Source: Lapidilactobacillus gannanensis
GTDB taxonomy: Bacteria; Bacillota; Bacilli; Lactobacillales; Lactobacillaceae
Length of the DNA: 64,000 nt
Assembly: GCF_003946675.1 (NCBI RefSeq)
Contig: NZ_RHOT01000005.1
Coordinates: forward strand, 1 to 64,000
Direction of reading: 5' to 3'
In this document: piece by piece, positions 6,396 through 13,284 of the stretch
How the letters are laid out: each line of letters starts with the position of its first letter
Numbering within the stretch: position 1 is the stretch's first letter
Notes under the pieces: model-generated
Database searches by the model: none
What the model was told of the DNA's origin: nothing
What the model saw: the letters and a program-made list of their open reading frames with translations, nothing else
Position numbers and translations under genes: made by a program

Positions 6396-7327
6396 TATTT
6401 ATATTTAGAACCATTTAATTTAGCCTCCTGCTCTGCCCGTGTCTTGGCCACTCTCGCTAGCTTGGCCTGTATTTCCTCACTAGAAACAGCCTGCTCGCTT
6501 GGTTGCTTTTCAGTACCGTCACCAGCCTCTTTCATCCAGCTCGGGACGACACCTTTGACTTGGTTGCGCCCATAGAACTGGTGACCAGCCGATCTATCCC
6601 GCTGCTTAGCTTTGACTTCGTTCTCATGCGCTTTATCAAGAGCGGCGACATCAGCAAACGACTTAACGTTAGCGTTAGACCAATTGTTAACGATTCCGGC
6701 CAAATATCCGAAGGCACCTTTACGCTCGATACCGGCTGTAGCCACTCGGGTGATTGCTTCGCACATCAAATCATTGCCAAGCTTATTAGTCCATTCCTCA
6801 AGCTTTTGCAATTGAATCTGATTAATCGAAATGTAATTCTTTTGCCAAAGGATGATTGGCGAATCATTTTGACCCGTCTGCTGCTCATCATCATGATGTT
6901 TAGTAATAGTCAAGTTAGAGTCAGTATTAGTAAGTACTTTGGAGCTACCAGTTGAGCTACTCTCTGGGCTACCAGTTGAGCTACTAGTTACCGTACTAGT
7001 TGAGCTACTTTTTGACGTTTTAGTAGCCCAACTAGTATCGTAAAACTGGATAATTCTGTATTTCGGTTTCTGTTTATTTCTTTTTCCTGGTACGTATTCG
7101 ATGAGGTCTAATTGGACCAATTCATTTCTGGCTTTTTTTAGACCCGCTTCTGATAACCCAGTAAGATCAATGAGTGCAGAATTCTTTAAGGTAAACAGTT
7201 TATCTAGCACACCTTCATCGTTCGCGTAGTCCAATAACTCGCGATACAGATTATTTTGGCCTGTTGAGATATCTATTTGGTCCCGTTTCAGCTTTCTGAA
7301 CGCCCGTCTTTGTTTGAAGTAGTCCAA
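6392..7327 (-). CDS. Phage replication initiator, DnaD-like
   Basis: 311 residues. The N-terminal third (about 1-95) is a winged-helix DNA-binding region (SALIDLTGLSEAGLKKARNE). A Ser/Thr-rich linker follows (about 100-135). A DnaD-type C-terminal domain (about 160-235) contains AFGYLAGIVNNW, which fits the family's YxxxI...W signature. The last 53 residues carry VPSWM...KLAR..KTR, matching the tail of host DnaB (47269-48687) with the same spacing. The protein should open the phage origin and deliver helicase through the host loader. No phage loader gene is seen next to it. Confidence 0.85.
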   Translation of the reverse strand: MDYFKQRRAFRKLKRDQIDISTGQNNLYRELLDYANDEGVLDKLFTLKNSALIDLTGLSEAGLKKARNELVQLDLIEYVPGKRNKQKPKYRIIQFYDTSWATKTSKSSSTSTVTSSSTGSPESSSTGSSKVLTNTDSNLTITKHHDDEQQTGQNDSPIILWQKNYISINQIQLQKLEEWTNKLGNDLMCEAITRVATAGIERKGAFGYLAGIVNNWSNANVKSFADVAALDKAHENEVKAKQRDRSAGHQFYGRNQVKGVVPSWMKEAGDGTEKQPSEQAVSSEEIQAKLARVAKTRAEQEAKLNGSKYKY

Positions 7328-7341
7328 TATTTCGCCACCTT

Positions 7342-8172
7342 TTAGTTGTTGATTGCAATATTTGTCGCTTGAGAAACTGACATCATGTTTTGTCCAAGCT
7401 GGTGTTCTTTACACCAGTCGCACTTATGACACCAAGTTGGCGCAACTTCGCCATGGATTACTTTTAAAACTCTCGGTAGTGTCCGTTGCACATAAGCATC
7501 CTCAAGTTCCATTAGGTCTGGATCTTTATAAATCTCGTATCCCTGTATACCAACTGGATCAGTCTTTGATACAGCGAAGATGATTGGGTCAAATTTCTTT
7601 TTGTATTGCTGCTCAAGCAAATGCTTGTAGATCGACATCTGCATGATATATCCGTATTCTTGCAGCCACAGAACCTTGCCACCATATCGCTTTGACCAAA
7701 ACACACGATTCAGGTCGGCGGAAGTTTTTAAATCAATAAATCTACCATTCTCAACATCTAGGCAATCAATCTTGCCTTTCCATCTTGTACCAAATAAATC
7801 GCCGGTGACGATTGCTTCTTTTTTACCTTGATAAAGCCAATTAAAAAATTCACTGTTCTTTAGCCGTTCAATCATCTTATCAGCTAGTTTATATTCGCTC
7901 CGCAGTGAGCCGCTCCTTGTCGTGATCAAATCTTTTTTAGATTCAATAAAAGTAGCGTGTGATTCCGGTGATTCAAAATAGCTATGAACATAATTGCCGA
8001 CAATCAGCGGAGTGGCATTCTCGTCTGCAAGTTTGTTGCTCTTGAGCTTATCAAGAGCAGATGCCTCACATTTCATAAAATCCTTAAACAGACTGACTGA
8101 CATATACTGCCAATCTGTGTCAGCATCATAGTAATTTTGGCTGTTCAGCTGAATCAGATTGCTTGTCGGCAT
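7342..8172 (-). CDS. RecE-like PD-(D/E)XK exonuclease (DUF3799)
   Basis: 276 residues. MSVSLFKDFMKCEASALDKL begins the family block. GNYVHSYFE gives a His/Glu site. GTRWKGKIDCLDVENGRFID and the following LKTS provide the D...DxK core, and WLQEYGYIMQMSIYKHLLE the later helix. This is the PDDEXK exodeoxyribonuclease VIII-like family used by phages to resect DNA for annealing. A CHKCDWC motif near the C-terminus is common in it. The ATG at 8172 is chosen over a GTG at 8181 because AAGG/AGGTG lies upstream. It overlaps the recombination gene by 47 nt. Confidence 0.85.
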   Translation of the reverse strand: MPTSNLIQLNSQNYYDADTDWQYMSVSLFKDFMKCEASALDKLKSNKLADENATPLIVGNYVHSYFESPESHATFIESKKDLITTRSGSLRSEYKLADKMIERLKNSEFFNWLYQGKKEAIVTGDLFGTRWKGKIDCLDVENGRFIDLKTSADLNRVFWSKRYGGKVLWLQEYGYIMQMSIYKHLLEQQYKKKFDPIIFAVSKTDPVGIQGYEIYKDPDLMELEDAYVQRTLPRVLKVIHGEVAPTWCHKCDWCKEHQLGQNMMSVSQATNIAINN

Positions 8173-9052
8173 TATTAGCACCTACCTTAGCTTTGGCCGT
8201 TTTAGTAGTTTTCTTATCTTTTTCGAATTCAGAAGCTAATTCGTTCTGTTTTGGCTGTTCATTAGTGGGGCTCTCTGGTTTAAACCATTCTTCAACTTTT
8301 GAGGCACCATCTTTTAGGCTGGTAAAAATAGAGATTAATTTTGCATAATTGCTTTCTGAGAATTCACTTGTTGGATAGCCAAAGTAAACTTCAATTTGTG
8401 TTTGGGTGACATCAAATTTATCTTTAAATCCTGTGAAGGCATTGGCCAATCGATCTTTTAATGGTTTAGTATTGTCACCCGCCAAAGTTTTCTGGCATTC
8501 ATTAACTGCTTCTTCGACAATATCTCCCGGAATAATGCTAAGAATGCAGGCGCGGACACGCCGTGATGCTTGATTAGCGATTAATTCGTAAATATCTCTT
8601 GGGTCAGTCAGATGTTTAGCGCCACGCTTTGTTTGAATATGATGTGGCACTTGGAAAATGCGTTCTTGGCGTGTATTTGTTTCAACATCCCATGCATAAG
8701 CCATAGCGGTTGATGATTCTTCGTCTTGATCTAATTCTTTAAATCCAAATGCAATGTTGCCCCAGTTTTGAGCTAAAACTTCTGCCAATCTGATAGATGG
8801 CCCAGTTACATTTTGGCCGCCCCTTGGATAGGAATAAGTTGCTGAGTTTGCTAATGAAGGCCGTTTGCAAGCATCAATAATTCTGTTTTCAGCTTGATAG
8901 GTGTTTCTTGGAAATTGCTTGGCCATAAAAATTTGGCCTTTAACCTCTTCCATTTCACGACTAGCGTTACTAACTTCCATTGCTCCCTGTGCCGTTGTGG
9001 TATTGCTCATCACTTGGTGCTGCTGAAATTGTTGCTGAATATCATTTGTCAT
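8126..9052 (-). CDS. Putative phage recombination protein
   Basis: 308 residues. The central region has GPSIRLAEVLAQNWGN, HLTDPRDIYELIANQASRRV and SIIPGDIVEEAVNECQKTL. It is followed by a charged, low-complexity C-terminal tail rich in Lys, Glu and Ala. I recognise the pattern from genes paired with RecE-like nucleases in Gram-positive phages, and therefore propose a single-strand annealing or recombination-mediator role. The family is not one I can name with certainty (RecT, ERF and Sak signatures are not clear). GGAGG 7 nt upstream supports the start. Confidence 0.5.
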   Translation of the reverse strand: MTNDIQQQFQQHQVMSNTTTAQGAMEVSNASREMEEVKGQIFMAKQFPRNTYQAENRIIDACKRPSLANSATYSYPRGGQNVTGPSIRLAEVLAQNWGNIAFGFKELDQDEESSTAMAYAWDVETNTRQERIFQVPHHIQTKRGAKHLTDPRDIYELIANQASRRVRACILSIIPGDIVEEAVNECQKTLAGDNTKPLKDRLANAFTGFKDKFDVTQTQIEVYFGYPTSEFSESNYAKLISIFTSLKDGASKVEEWFKPESPTNEQPKQNELASEFEKDKKTTKTAKAKVGANNADKQSDSAEQPKLL

Positions 9053-9054
9053 AA

Positions 9055-9432
9055 TTAGTCCTCCACAATTTCTCTAAATTGAATATTTACGTATCTTTCA
9101 AAAAAATCTAAATCGGATTGAGTTTCATCATTTTTGATAAACCAGCCGCAAGTCATCATGTCATCAATGACAGACGATGTATCAAACTCACTATATTGTT
9201 TGATAAACTCCGGCTTGTCATATTCGTACTTGGTTGAATCTAGCCATGACAATATTTGATCTGGTTCATCCAAAATTAAAATTGTGATGCCTTGGTACTG
9301 GTCCCAGACACCGATATATTGTTCCTCGGGCTGTATCAATCTGCCATCCCAATCAACAATCAGTTCATCGCGATCATGGGGCAAGCTATCATATGTGATA
9401 GCTCCGCCTAAAATCATCCCATTTTCTAACAT
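9055..9432 (-). CDS. Hypothetical phage protein
   Basis: 125 residues, strongly acidic, not recognised. The ATG at 9432 has GGAGG 8 nt upstream. A TTG five codons earlier has no signal. The -35 element of a candidate opposing promoter overlaps this start codon. Confidence 0.6.
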   Translation of the reverse strand: MLENGMILGGAITYDSLPHDRDELIVDWDGRLIQPEEQYIGVWDQYQGITILILDEPDQILSWLDSTKYEYDKPEFIKQYSEFDTSSVIDDMMTCGWFIKNDETQSDLDFFERYVNIQFREIVED

Positions 9433-9460
9433 TGTTAAAACCTCCAATTTCGGCTATAAT
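9432..9460 (+). promoter_or_regulatory. Candidate antisense promoter
   Basis: TTGTTA (9432-9437), exactly 17 bp, then TATAAT (9455-9460). This is a near-consensus vegetative promoter pointing right, against the operon, ending about 35 bp before a strong terminator. Confidence 0.55.
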
Positions 9461-9466
9461 GAAGTT

Positions 9467-9531
9467 ACTCAAATTTCATATGCCCTTTATATGATTGCCT
9501 TGTCTGGTTGCCGCCGGATGAGGCTTTTTTT
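9467..9531 (+). ncRNA. Candidate antisense small RNA
   Basis: Predicted RNA of about 65 nt between the promoter above and a terminator. It has two hairpins: CATAT/ATATG and then the terminator stem. It is antisense to the 3' end of the gene at 9476-9676 and to the leader of the gene at 9055-9432. No ORF is present. The coding sequence on the other strand has had to accommodate the hairpin, which suggests it is maintained. Confidence 0.45.
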
Positions 9532-9676
9532 GTTCTGCTTTCCGCTTGCTAATCAAGGTTGCCAGTTTTGTTTCTAGCTCCCTGATTACCCTTAATTCTG
9601 ATTTACGGTGATAGTTCTTTGCCTGACCTCTAATCAAGTTCAAGGCTTCGGTCATGCCCTCAATGTTTGCTTGCAT
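9476..9676 (-). CDS. Hypothetical phage protein
   Basis: 66 residues starting MQANIEGMTEALNLIRGQAK, helical and basic, ending QGNHIKGI. GAGGTG lies 6 nt before the ATG at 9676; the ATG at 9679 is an alternative. Its last 12 codons read through the antisense terminator hairpin. No family recognised. Confidence 0.5.
   Translation of the reverse strand: MQANIEGMTEALNLIRGQAKNYHRKSELRVIRELETKLATLISKRKAEQKKPHPAATRQGNHIKGI
9497..9531 (+). terminator. Intrinsic terminator, plus strand
   Basis: An 11-bp stem (GCCTTGTCTGG with CCGGATGAGGC, three G-U pairs), 6-nt loop and seven T residues, placed inside a leftward coding sequence. Confidence 0.75.
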
Positions 9677-9917
9677 CATATTCACCTCTGACCCAAACTG
9701 CAGCACTTACTGGAATTGGATAAGCTACATCAATATTCCAAGATGAGTTCCAACTGTTATTGCGGACATGCCTCATATCGGCGTCCAGGGCCTGCGCTAG
9801 CGGTCTGAGCTTTTCACGTGCTTCTTTATTAGTATTTACAAAGCCCATGGTTAAGCTGACTAAGGCGCCATCTCGCATCAAGTTGATAACTTCCTGCTCC
9901 GTTCTGTTTAATTCCAT
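9660..9917 (-). CDS. Hypothetical phage protein
   Basis: 85 residues. A helical N-terminal half is followed by VRNNSWNSSWNIDVAYPIPV. No recognised domain. GGGAGTG upstream supports the start. It overlaps the following gene by 17 nt. Confidence 0.6.
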   Translation of the reverse strand: MELNRTEQEVINLMRDGALVSLTMGFVNTNKEAREKLRPLAQALDADMRHVRNNSWNSSWNIDVAYPIPVSAAVWVRGEYDASKH

Positions 9918-9921
9918 CTGA

Positions 9922-10053
9922 TCACTCCCAATCGAATATGGCCTTCAAAGCCTTTTTGAATGTTCCAGTCTTGCCCCACTCGTAAGCTATTCCAACGATG
10001 GTAGTAAGCCCAATCAAAATTAAGATTCCTGATACCTGCTGCAAAAAACTCAT
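9922..10053 (-). CDS. Small phage membrane protein
   Basis: 43 residues, MSFLQQVSGILILIGLTTIV at the start, a single hydrophobic segment (about residues 6-24) and a basic tail (KTGTFKKALKAIF). Likely a single-pass membrane peptide. AAAGG lies 11 nt upstream of this ATG. The longer frame overlapping the HTH gene is less likely. Confidence 0.55.
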   Translation of the reverse strand: MSFLQQVSGILILIGLTTIVGIAYEWGKTGTFKKALKAIFDWE

Positions 10054-10057
10054 GCAA

Positions 10058-10354
10058 TCAATACCTTTCCTGATTTTCATCCAGCCACGAATTAACCTGG
10101 TCCAGTTCAAAACGCCATTGCTTCCCTGTTTTCCCAACTGACGTGTGTGGCATTCCGGCCGCAACATAAGCTATGATTGTTTCACGGCTCATGCCCTTAA
10201 CTTGACTAAGCTTGGGAGTTGATAGCAACTTTTGACTAACAGGGGTTTTTGTATTTAAGGCAGCAACTACTTTTGATACAAGCTCGTCCATGGCACTATC
10301 TTTAAATGTTTCAACTAACAATTTTGCTGAATCCTTATCAATTGTTATTTCCAT
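10058..10354 (-). CDS. Excisionase-like HTH DNA-binding protein
   Basis: 98 residues. The C-terminal half (MSRETIIAYVAAGMPHTSVG, then WRFELDQVNSWLDENQ) is the compact MerR-type helix-turn-helix used by phage excisionases and small regulators. The first 45 residues are a helical extension. It probably binds phage DNA, either att arms or early promoters. Its position at the upstream end of the early operon fits a regulator. Confidence 0.7.
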   Translation of the reverse strand: MEITIDKDSAKLLVETFKDSAMDELVSKVVAALNTKTPVSQKLLSTPKLSQVKGMSRETIIAYVAAGMPHTSVGKTGKQWRFELDQVNSWLDENQERY

Positions 10355-10833
10355 TTGATCACCTCCTGAATACCCCAGTCATCAGTAATTTGTAAAACTA
10401 ATTCAACTTCTGCCGTGACCTCCTGCAGATATTCGTCACAGTAACGTTTCATTTCCTCACGATCAGCACTGGTTCTCTGGTCAACCGGCTTACTGTTTAA
10501 TTCGGTAAAACGATTATCGAGGGCACGTCGCTCGCTTTCCTCTTTTTTCTGGGAAAAGAACCACGCATATGAATCATCTTTGGCCTTGGTAATCTTCGGT
10601 AGTACCATGCCACTTTCAAGCAAACAGGCGCCAATCATGAATCTTGCATCTCGCATTGCCTTAATAACCTTAAAAAGCTGATTTTCAGGAATACCCCGTG
10701 ACGACCAATTCGTTACCGCACTTGCGTGTTTAAATCCTAAGTCTGCTGCGATATCTCCGCGGACCATGTCGTTTGCCTTGAGTCGCCGGTCAAACAAAGA
10801 CAGGACTTGTTGCTCTGACTGTGTTAAATACAT
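10345..10833 (-). CDS. Phage HTH-containing early protein
   Basis: 162 residues. DMVRGDIAADLGFKHASAVT followed by NWSSRGIPENQLFKVIKAM reads as a helix-turn-helix that pairs a GDIA.DLG helix with a recognition helix. A long charged helical region and an acidic C-terminus follow. Probably a regulator or replication accessory protein; exact family not recognised. GGAGGTGAG upstream supports the ATG at 10833. Confidence 0.6.
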   Translation of the reverse strand: MYLTQSEQQVLSLFDRRLKANDMVRGDIAADLGFKHASAVTNWSSRGIPENQLFKVIKAMRDARFMIGACLLESGMVLPKITKAKDDSYAWFFSQKKEESERRALDNRFTELNSKPVDQRTSADREEMKRYCDEYLQEVTAEVELVLQITDDWGIQEVIKWK

Positions 10834-10902
10834 ATATACTCACCTCCAATAACTAATTCGCATAATGTAAAACACACTGAAATTCAAGGTACAATTCATT
10901 TA

Positions 10903-11064
10903 TCAGCAATAAGTGGCATTGATTTCGTCTGCCTCATTACTCTCGCAATTGTTGAGCAGCTTCCAATTTGCTTCGACTACTTGAATTGATTTTGACTCCC
11001 AATGACTTCTTGGTACATCTGGGCGCCATTGAATCATGTCATCAATCATTTCTTCTCTTGTCAT
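10903..11064 (-). CDS. Small acidic phage protein
   Basis: 53 residues, MTREEMIDDMIQWRPDVPRS at the start, three Trp. AGGAG is upstream of the ATG at 11064. Its spacing of about 10 nt is long but workable. No known family. It fills most of what would otherwise be a 320-nt gap in the operon. Confidence 0.5.
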   Translation of the reverse strand: MTREEMIDDMIQWRPDVPRSHWESKSIQVVEANWKLLNNCESNEADEINATYC

Positions 11065-11153
11065 TTAGTTCATCTCCTAACTTTGCACTTTGAAAACAAC
11101 ATATATCTTCACTTCACTGATATAATTTCTTATAGAAAGTGAGGTGATAAATA

Positions 11154-11414
11154 ATGGGACAGATAACTACAGTTCAAATCACATGTGGTCAATGCGGTCA
11201 TAAATTCGTCCTGAACACGAGTACATGGCCTTCTACAATTCAATGTCCATATTGTCTAGAGACAATGGCTGAAGACATGATTCCAAGTGTAAAAGAAGCT
11301 TGGGGAACTGTTTCAGACCTTAATATGGATTTTGTAAAGTATCATTCCGATCGTGGTGAGCCTCAATTTAGCGTCGATCTAGTAGCTGAACAAGTTCACT
11401 TTCCACACGAGTAA
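11154..11414 (+). CDS. Zinc-ribbon protein on the opposite strand
   Basis: 86 residues with CGQC and CPYC pairs about 20 residues apart (TCGQCGHKF and QCPYCLE), a zinc ribbon at the N-terminus. It is followed by an acidic region. GAGGTG lies 7 nt before the ATG. An extended -10 (TGATATAAT, about 11118-11126) sits just upstream, so it can be expressed independently. It is a rightward gene inside the leftward operon and its 3' end overlaps the next gene's 3' end by 47 nt, typical of an added moron. Confidence 0.65.
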   Translation: MGQITTVQITCGQCGHKFVLNTSTWPSTIQCPYCLETMAEDMIPSVKEAWGTVSDLNMDFVKYHSDRGEPQFSVDLVAEQVHFPHE

Positions 11415-11607
11415 ACTTCATTACTGATTCAAGTTGTCGAGGCCGAAGATTGTATTTGGTCTCGATTTTCTTAATATCAGCAACGATATCTTCTAATTTG
11501 TTAGGGCAAACATTTTCTTTGTTGAAGTTGTATGTGTTTTCCAATCGAGTCAGTAGACCAGGAAAACTAACTTTAACGGGTTCATTGAATTCGTTTTTAT
11601 CTGTCAT
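11368..11607 (-). CDS. Hypothetical phage protein
   Basis: 79 residues, helical second half (IVADIKKIETKYNLRPRQLE), unknown function. GGGAGGTG upstream of the ATG is strong. The C-terminal 15 codons overlap the tail of the opposite zinc-ribbon gene. Confidence 0.6.
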   Translation of the reverse strand: MTDKNEFNEPVKVSFPGLLTRLENTYNFNKENVCPNKLEDIVADIKKIETKYNLRPRQLESVMKFTRVESELVQLLDRR

Positions 11608-11628
11608 TTGATCACCTCCCTAATTCCA

Positions 11629-11844
11629 TTAATGGTTTGCTGCTTGCTTGCTTTCGAATTTTAAGAGTTTATCAGTTGAAACATTTAAAGCTTTCGCAAG
11701 GCTTACTAAGGTTCTACCTGTCGGATCAGTTCCTCGCTCAATTGCACTAATTGTGGTTTGCAGTACCCCACTCTTAATAGACAATTCAGTTTGAGACATT
11801 CCTTGCTGCTGACGAAGCATTTTCAGCGATTCTCCTGTATTCAT
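11629..11844 (-). CDS. Cro-like XRE regulator, first switch
   Basis: 71 residues, all one XRE helix-turn-helix: MLRQQQGMSQTELSIKSGVL, then QTTISAIERGT for the recognition helix. It is the first gene of the leftward early operon and faces the rightward XRE gene at 12000, the classic cro position. Four copies of a TAGCAAA/TTTGCTA palindrome lie in front of it. GGAGGTG precedes the start. Confidence 0.85.
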   Translation of the reverse strand: MNTGESLKMLRQQQGMSQTELSIKSGVLQTTISAIERGTDPTGRTLVSLAKALNVSTDKLLKFESKQAANH

Positions 11845-11860
11845 TGATTCACCTCCACTG

Positions 11861-11987
11861 TTAGCAAAACTTTGCTAACTGCTATAAATATATAATAGCA
11901 AAGTTTTGCTAAATGTCAACAAAGTTTTGCTACTTTTATACTTTCTTTTTCTCCTACTGATAAACTGTATCTAACAATACTTTGCTA
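11861..11987. promoter_or_regulatory. Operator array of the first switch
   Basis: Four related palindromes: TTAGCAAAACTTTGCTAA (11861-11878), TAGCAAAGTTTTGCTA (11896-11911), CAACAAAGTTTTGCTA (11917-11932) and TAACAATACTTTGCTA (11972-11987). Consensus TAGCAAARYTTTGCTA. They lie between two divergent XRE genes, and TATATT-type -10 sequences fall between the sites. The fourth sits on the ribosome site of the rightward gene. Confidence 0.85.
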
Positions 11988-11999
11988 GGAGCTTATATG

Positions 12000-12236
12000 A
12001 TGAAAACTGATTCTGAACTCATTGCCGAACGACTGTTAAAAATCATTGATGAAAGAAACCTAACGATAAATCGAGTGGCAACATTATCCGATATGGGCCA
12101 GTCATCCGTGAATGCAATATTTCGTGGTGCAAGCGCAAGTCCTAAGATCGTTACGCTGCGAAAGATTGCTCGAGGCTTAGACATGTCGTTACTAGAATTA
12201 TTGGATTTTCCACCCTACAACGAGGTCGAGAAGTGA
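12000..12236 (+). CDS. XRE repressor-like protein, first switch
   Basis: 78-79 residues; the ATGs at 11997 and 12000 are both possible, and GGAG is 5 or 8 nt upstream. LTINRVATLSDMGQSSVNAI and GLDMSLLELLDFP form a complete XRE HTH domain. It lacks any cleavage or C-terminal oligomerisation domain. It is divergent from the Cro-like gene across the operator array and overlaps the next gene by 4 nt (GTGA). Confidence 0.8.
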   Translation: MKTDSELIAERLLKIIDERNLTINRVATLSDMGQSSVNAIFRGASASPKIVTLRKIARGLDMSLLELLDFPPYNEVEK

Positions 12237-12889
12237 AAGAAGTAATTGATTGGATTGTGAATCAGGTTTTGACTCAATGGATTGCAATTGTTACCGCAGT
12301 TGCTAGCCTCATTATTTGGAAGAAGGATCATTCGAAATTACTCGTAGAACCCGATAAAGTAGCACAGCCGATTGCTGGTATTCTTTTAGACGATGGCCGG
12401 ACAATTCGTAACGAAGAACACAGCATGCAGCACATAACAATGTGGTTAATTAACACATCGGCGAATGATATTGGCTTTTATGATTTACGAGTAGCACTAA
12501 GCCAAGGCGAAGCCGATTACTATACGTTTGCTAAATTCACTTATTACAACAAGTTGAAGGGTACCAGGCCAGAAGCGCTAATCCCTTTTACAGAAGATGG
12601 CGAATCCAGTGCGCTACTCGCAATAGCATTGCCACAGGCCAACTATGGGACCGTACCAGCACACGGCTTTGTACAGCTGGATTTGATTTTTCACGCAGAT
12701 AAACCAGACGATAATGGCGTGGTCCTGATGAAACTCGCGTTACCTCATAGTTTGATGGGATGTTTGCGCCATTCACGATTCGCCCCGAAATGGCTGCATC
12801 CAAAGGTAGGGTACGTATATTCTGAGACCGAAGAAACTGCTCGGTCTTTTCAGGTGAAAGAAGTACGTACTCTGGATCGTCCAGATTAA
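12233..12889 (+). CDS. Membrane-anchored protein of unknown function
   Basis: 218 residues from a GTG at 12233 overlapping the repressor stop. GAGG lies upstream. One N-terminal membrane segment (about residues 12-29, LTQWIAIVTAVASLIIW) is followed by a basic residue run (KKDHSK) and a beta-rich domain of about 180 residues, predicted cytoplasmic. No family recognised. Being co-transcribed with a repressor means it should be made in the lysogen. A superinfection-exclusion or immunity accessory role is my inference. Confidence 0.65.
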   Translation: MKEVIDWIVNQVLTQWIAIVTAVASLIIWKKDHSKLLVEPDKVAQPIAGILLDDGRTIRNEEHSMQHITMWLINTSANDIGFYDLRVALSQGEADYYTFAKFTYYNKLKGTRPEALIPFTEDGESSALLAIALPQANYGTVPAHGFVQLDLIFHADKPDDNGVVLMKLALPHSLMGCLRHSRFAPKWLHPKVGYVYSETEETARSFQVKEVRTLDRPD

Positions 12890-12920
12890 TTTCTTTGAAT
12901 TTATTTTCTTCCTTACTCAT
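12588..12920 (-). CDS. Leftward ORF antisense to the membrane gene, possibly a truncated early gene
   Basis: 110 codons from an ATG at 12920 with a strong AGAGGTG. It directly follows the second Cro-like gene. The first 35 residues (NLDDPEYVLLSPEKTEQFLR) look like a genuine protein start. Beyond about residue 40 the frame lies wholly opposite the rightward gene ending at 12889, and composition becomes poor. I read it as the 5' end of an early gene whose remainder was replaced when the first switch module was joined on. Confidence 0.4.
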   Translation of the reverse strand: MSKEENKFKEINLDDPEYVLLSPEKTEQFLRSQNIRTLPLDAAISGRIVNGANIPSNYEVTRVSSGPRHYRLVYLREKSNPAVQSRVLVRSHSWPVAMLLRVAHWIRHLL

Positions 12921-12939
12921 TTAGTTCACCTCTCTAATT

Positions 12940-12954
12940 TTCACTCTACGTGGT
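12940..12954. promoter_or_regulatory. Isolated operator-like site at the end of the second cro
   Basis: TTCACTCTACGTGGT shares its first 13 bases with the site at 13158-13172. It covers the stop codon of the Cro-like gene and lies 200 bp from the main cluster. Confidence 0.5.
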
Positions 12955-13144
12955 TATCTTGGCTAAAAAAAAGATAGTCAACAGATTTTCCATAGAACTG
13001 TGAGAACTTTTCCATTGTTTCTTTAGATGCGTTTTTTTGATTTGTTTCAAGTTTGGTTATTGTTGAGTAGCTTACTCCAATGAGTTTAGCCGCCTCTGCC
13101 TGCGTTAAGCCAATCTTTTTACGTTCGATACTTAGGCTGCTCAT
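12941..13144 (-). CDS. Cro-like XRE regulator, second switch
   Basis: 67 residues starting MSSLSIERKKIGLTQAEAAK. LIGVSYSTITKLETNQK is the recognition helix. GGAGG 7 nt upstream fixes the ATG at 13144. It faces the CI-like gene at 13285 across a second family of operators. A copy of the same operator overlaps its own stop codon. Confidence 0.85.
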   Translation of the reverse strand: MSSLSIERKKIGLTQAEAAKLIGVSYSTITKLETNQKNASKETMEKFSQFYGKSVDYLFFSQDNHVE

Positions 13145-13157
13145 CTTGGCGCCTCCT

Positions 13158-13251
13158 TTCACTCTACGTGAATAATATATACCCACTAGGAGTGAAAGTC
13201 AACACTTATAGTGAAAATTCTTATAAAACGTTTACTTTCACTCTTAGTGGG
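13158..13251. promoter_or_regulatory. Operator array of the second switch
   Basis: Four palindromes of consensus TTCACTnnnAGTGAA: TTCACTCTACGTGAA (13158-13172), CCCACTAGGAGTGAA (13182-13196), AACACTTATAGTGAA (13201-13215) and TTCACTCTTAGTGGG (13237-13251). They lie between two divergent XRE genes and are unrelated in sequence to the first array. Confidence 0.85.
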
Positions 13252-13284
13252 AATAGACTAATAATTATTACAAGGAGTGATAAC

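Noticed and set aside
6930-7020. DNA repeats in the replication gene
   Set aside because: They encode the Ser/Thr linker of the initiator and are explained by low-complexity protein sequence; a phage origin there is possible but not shown.
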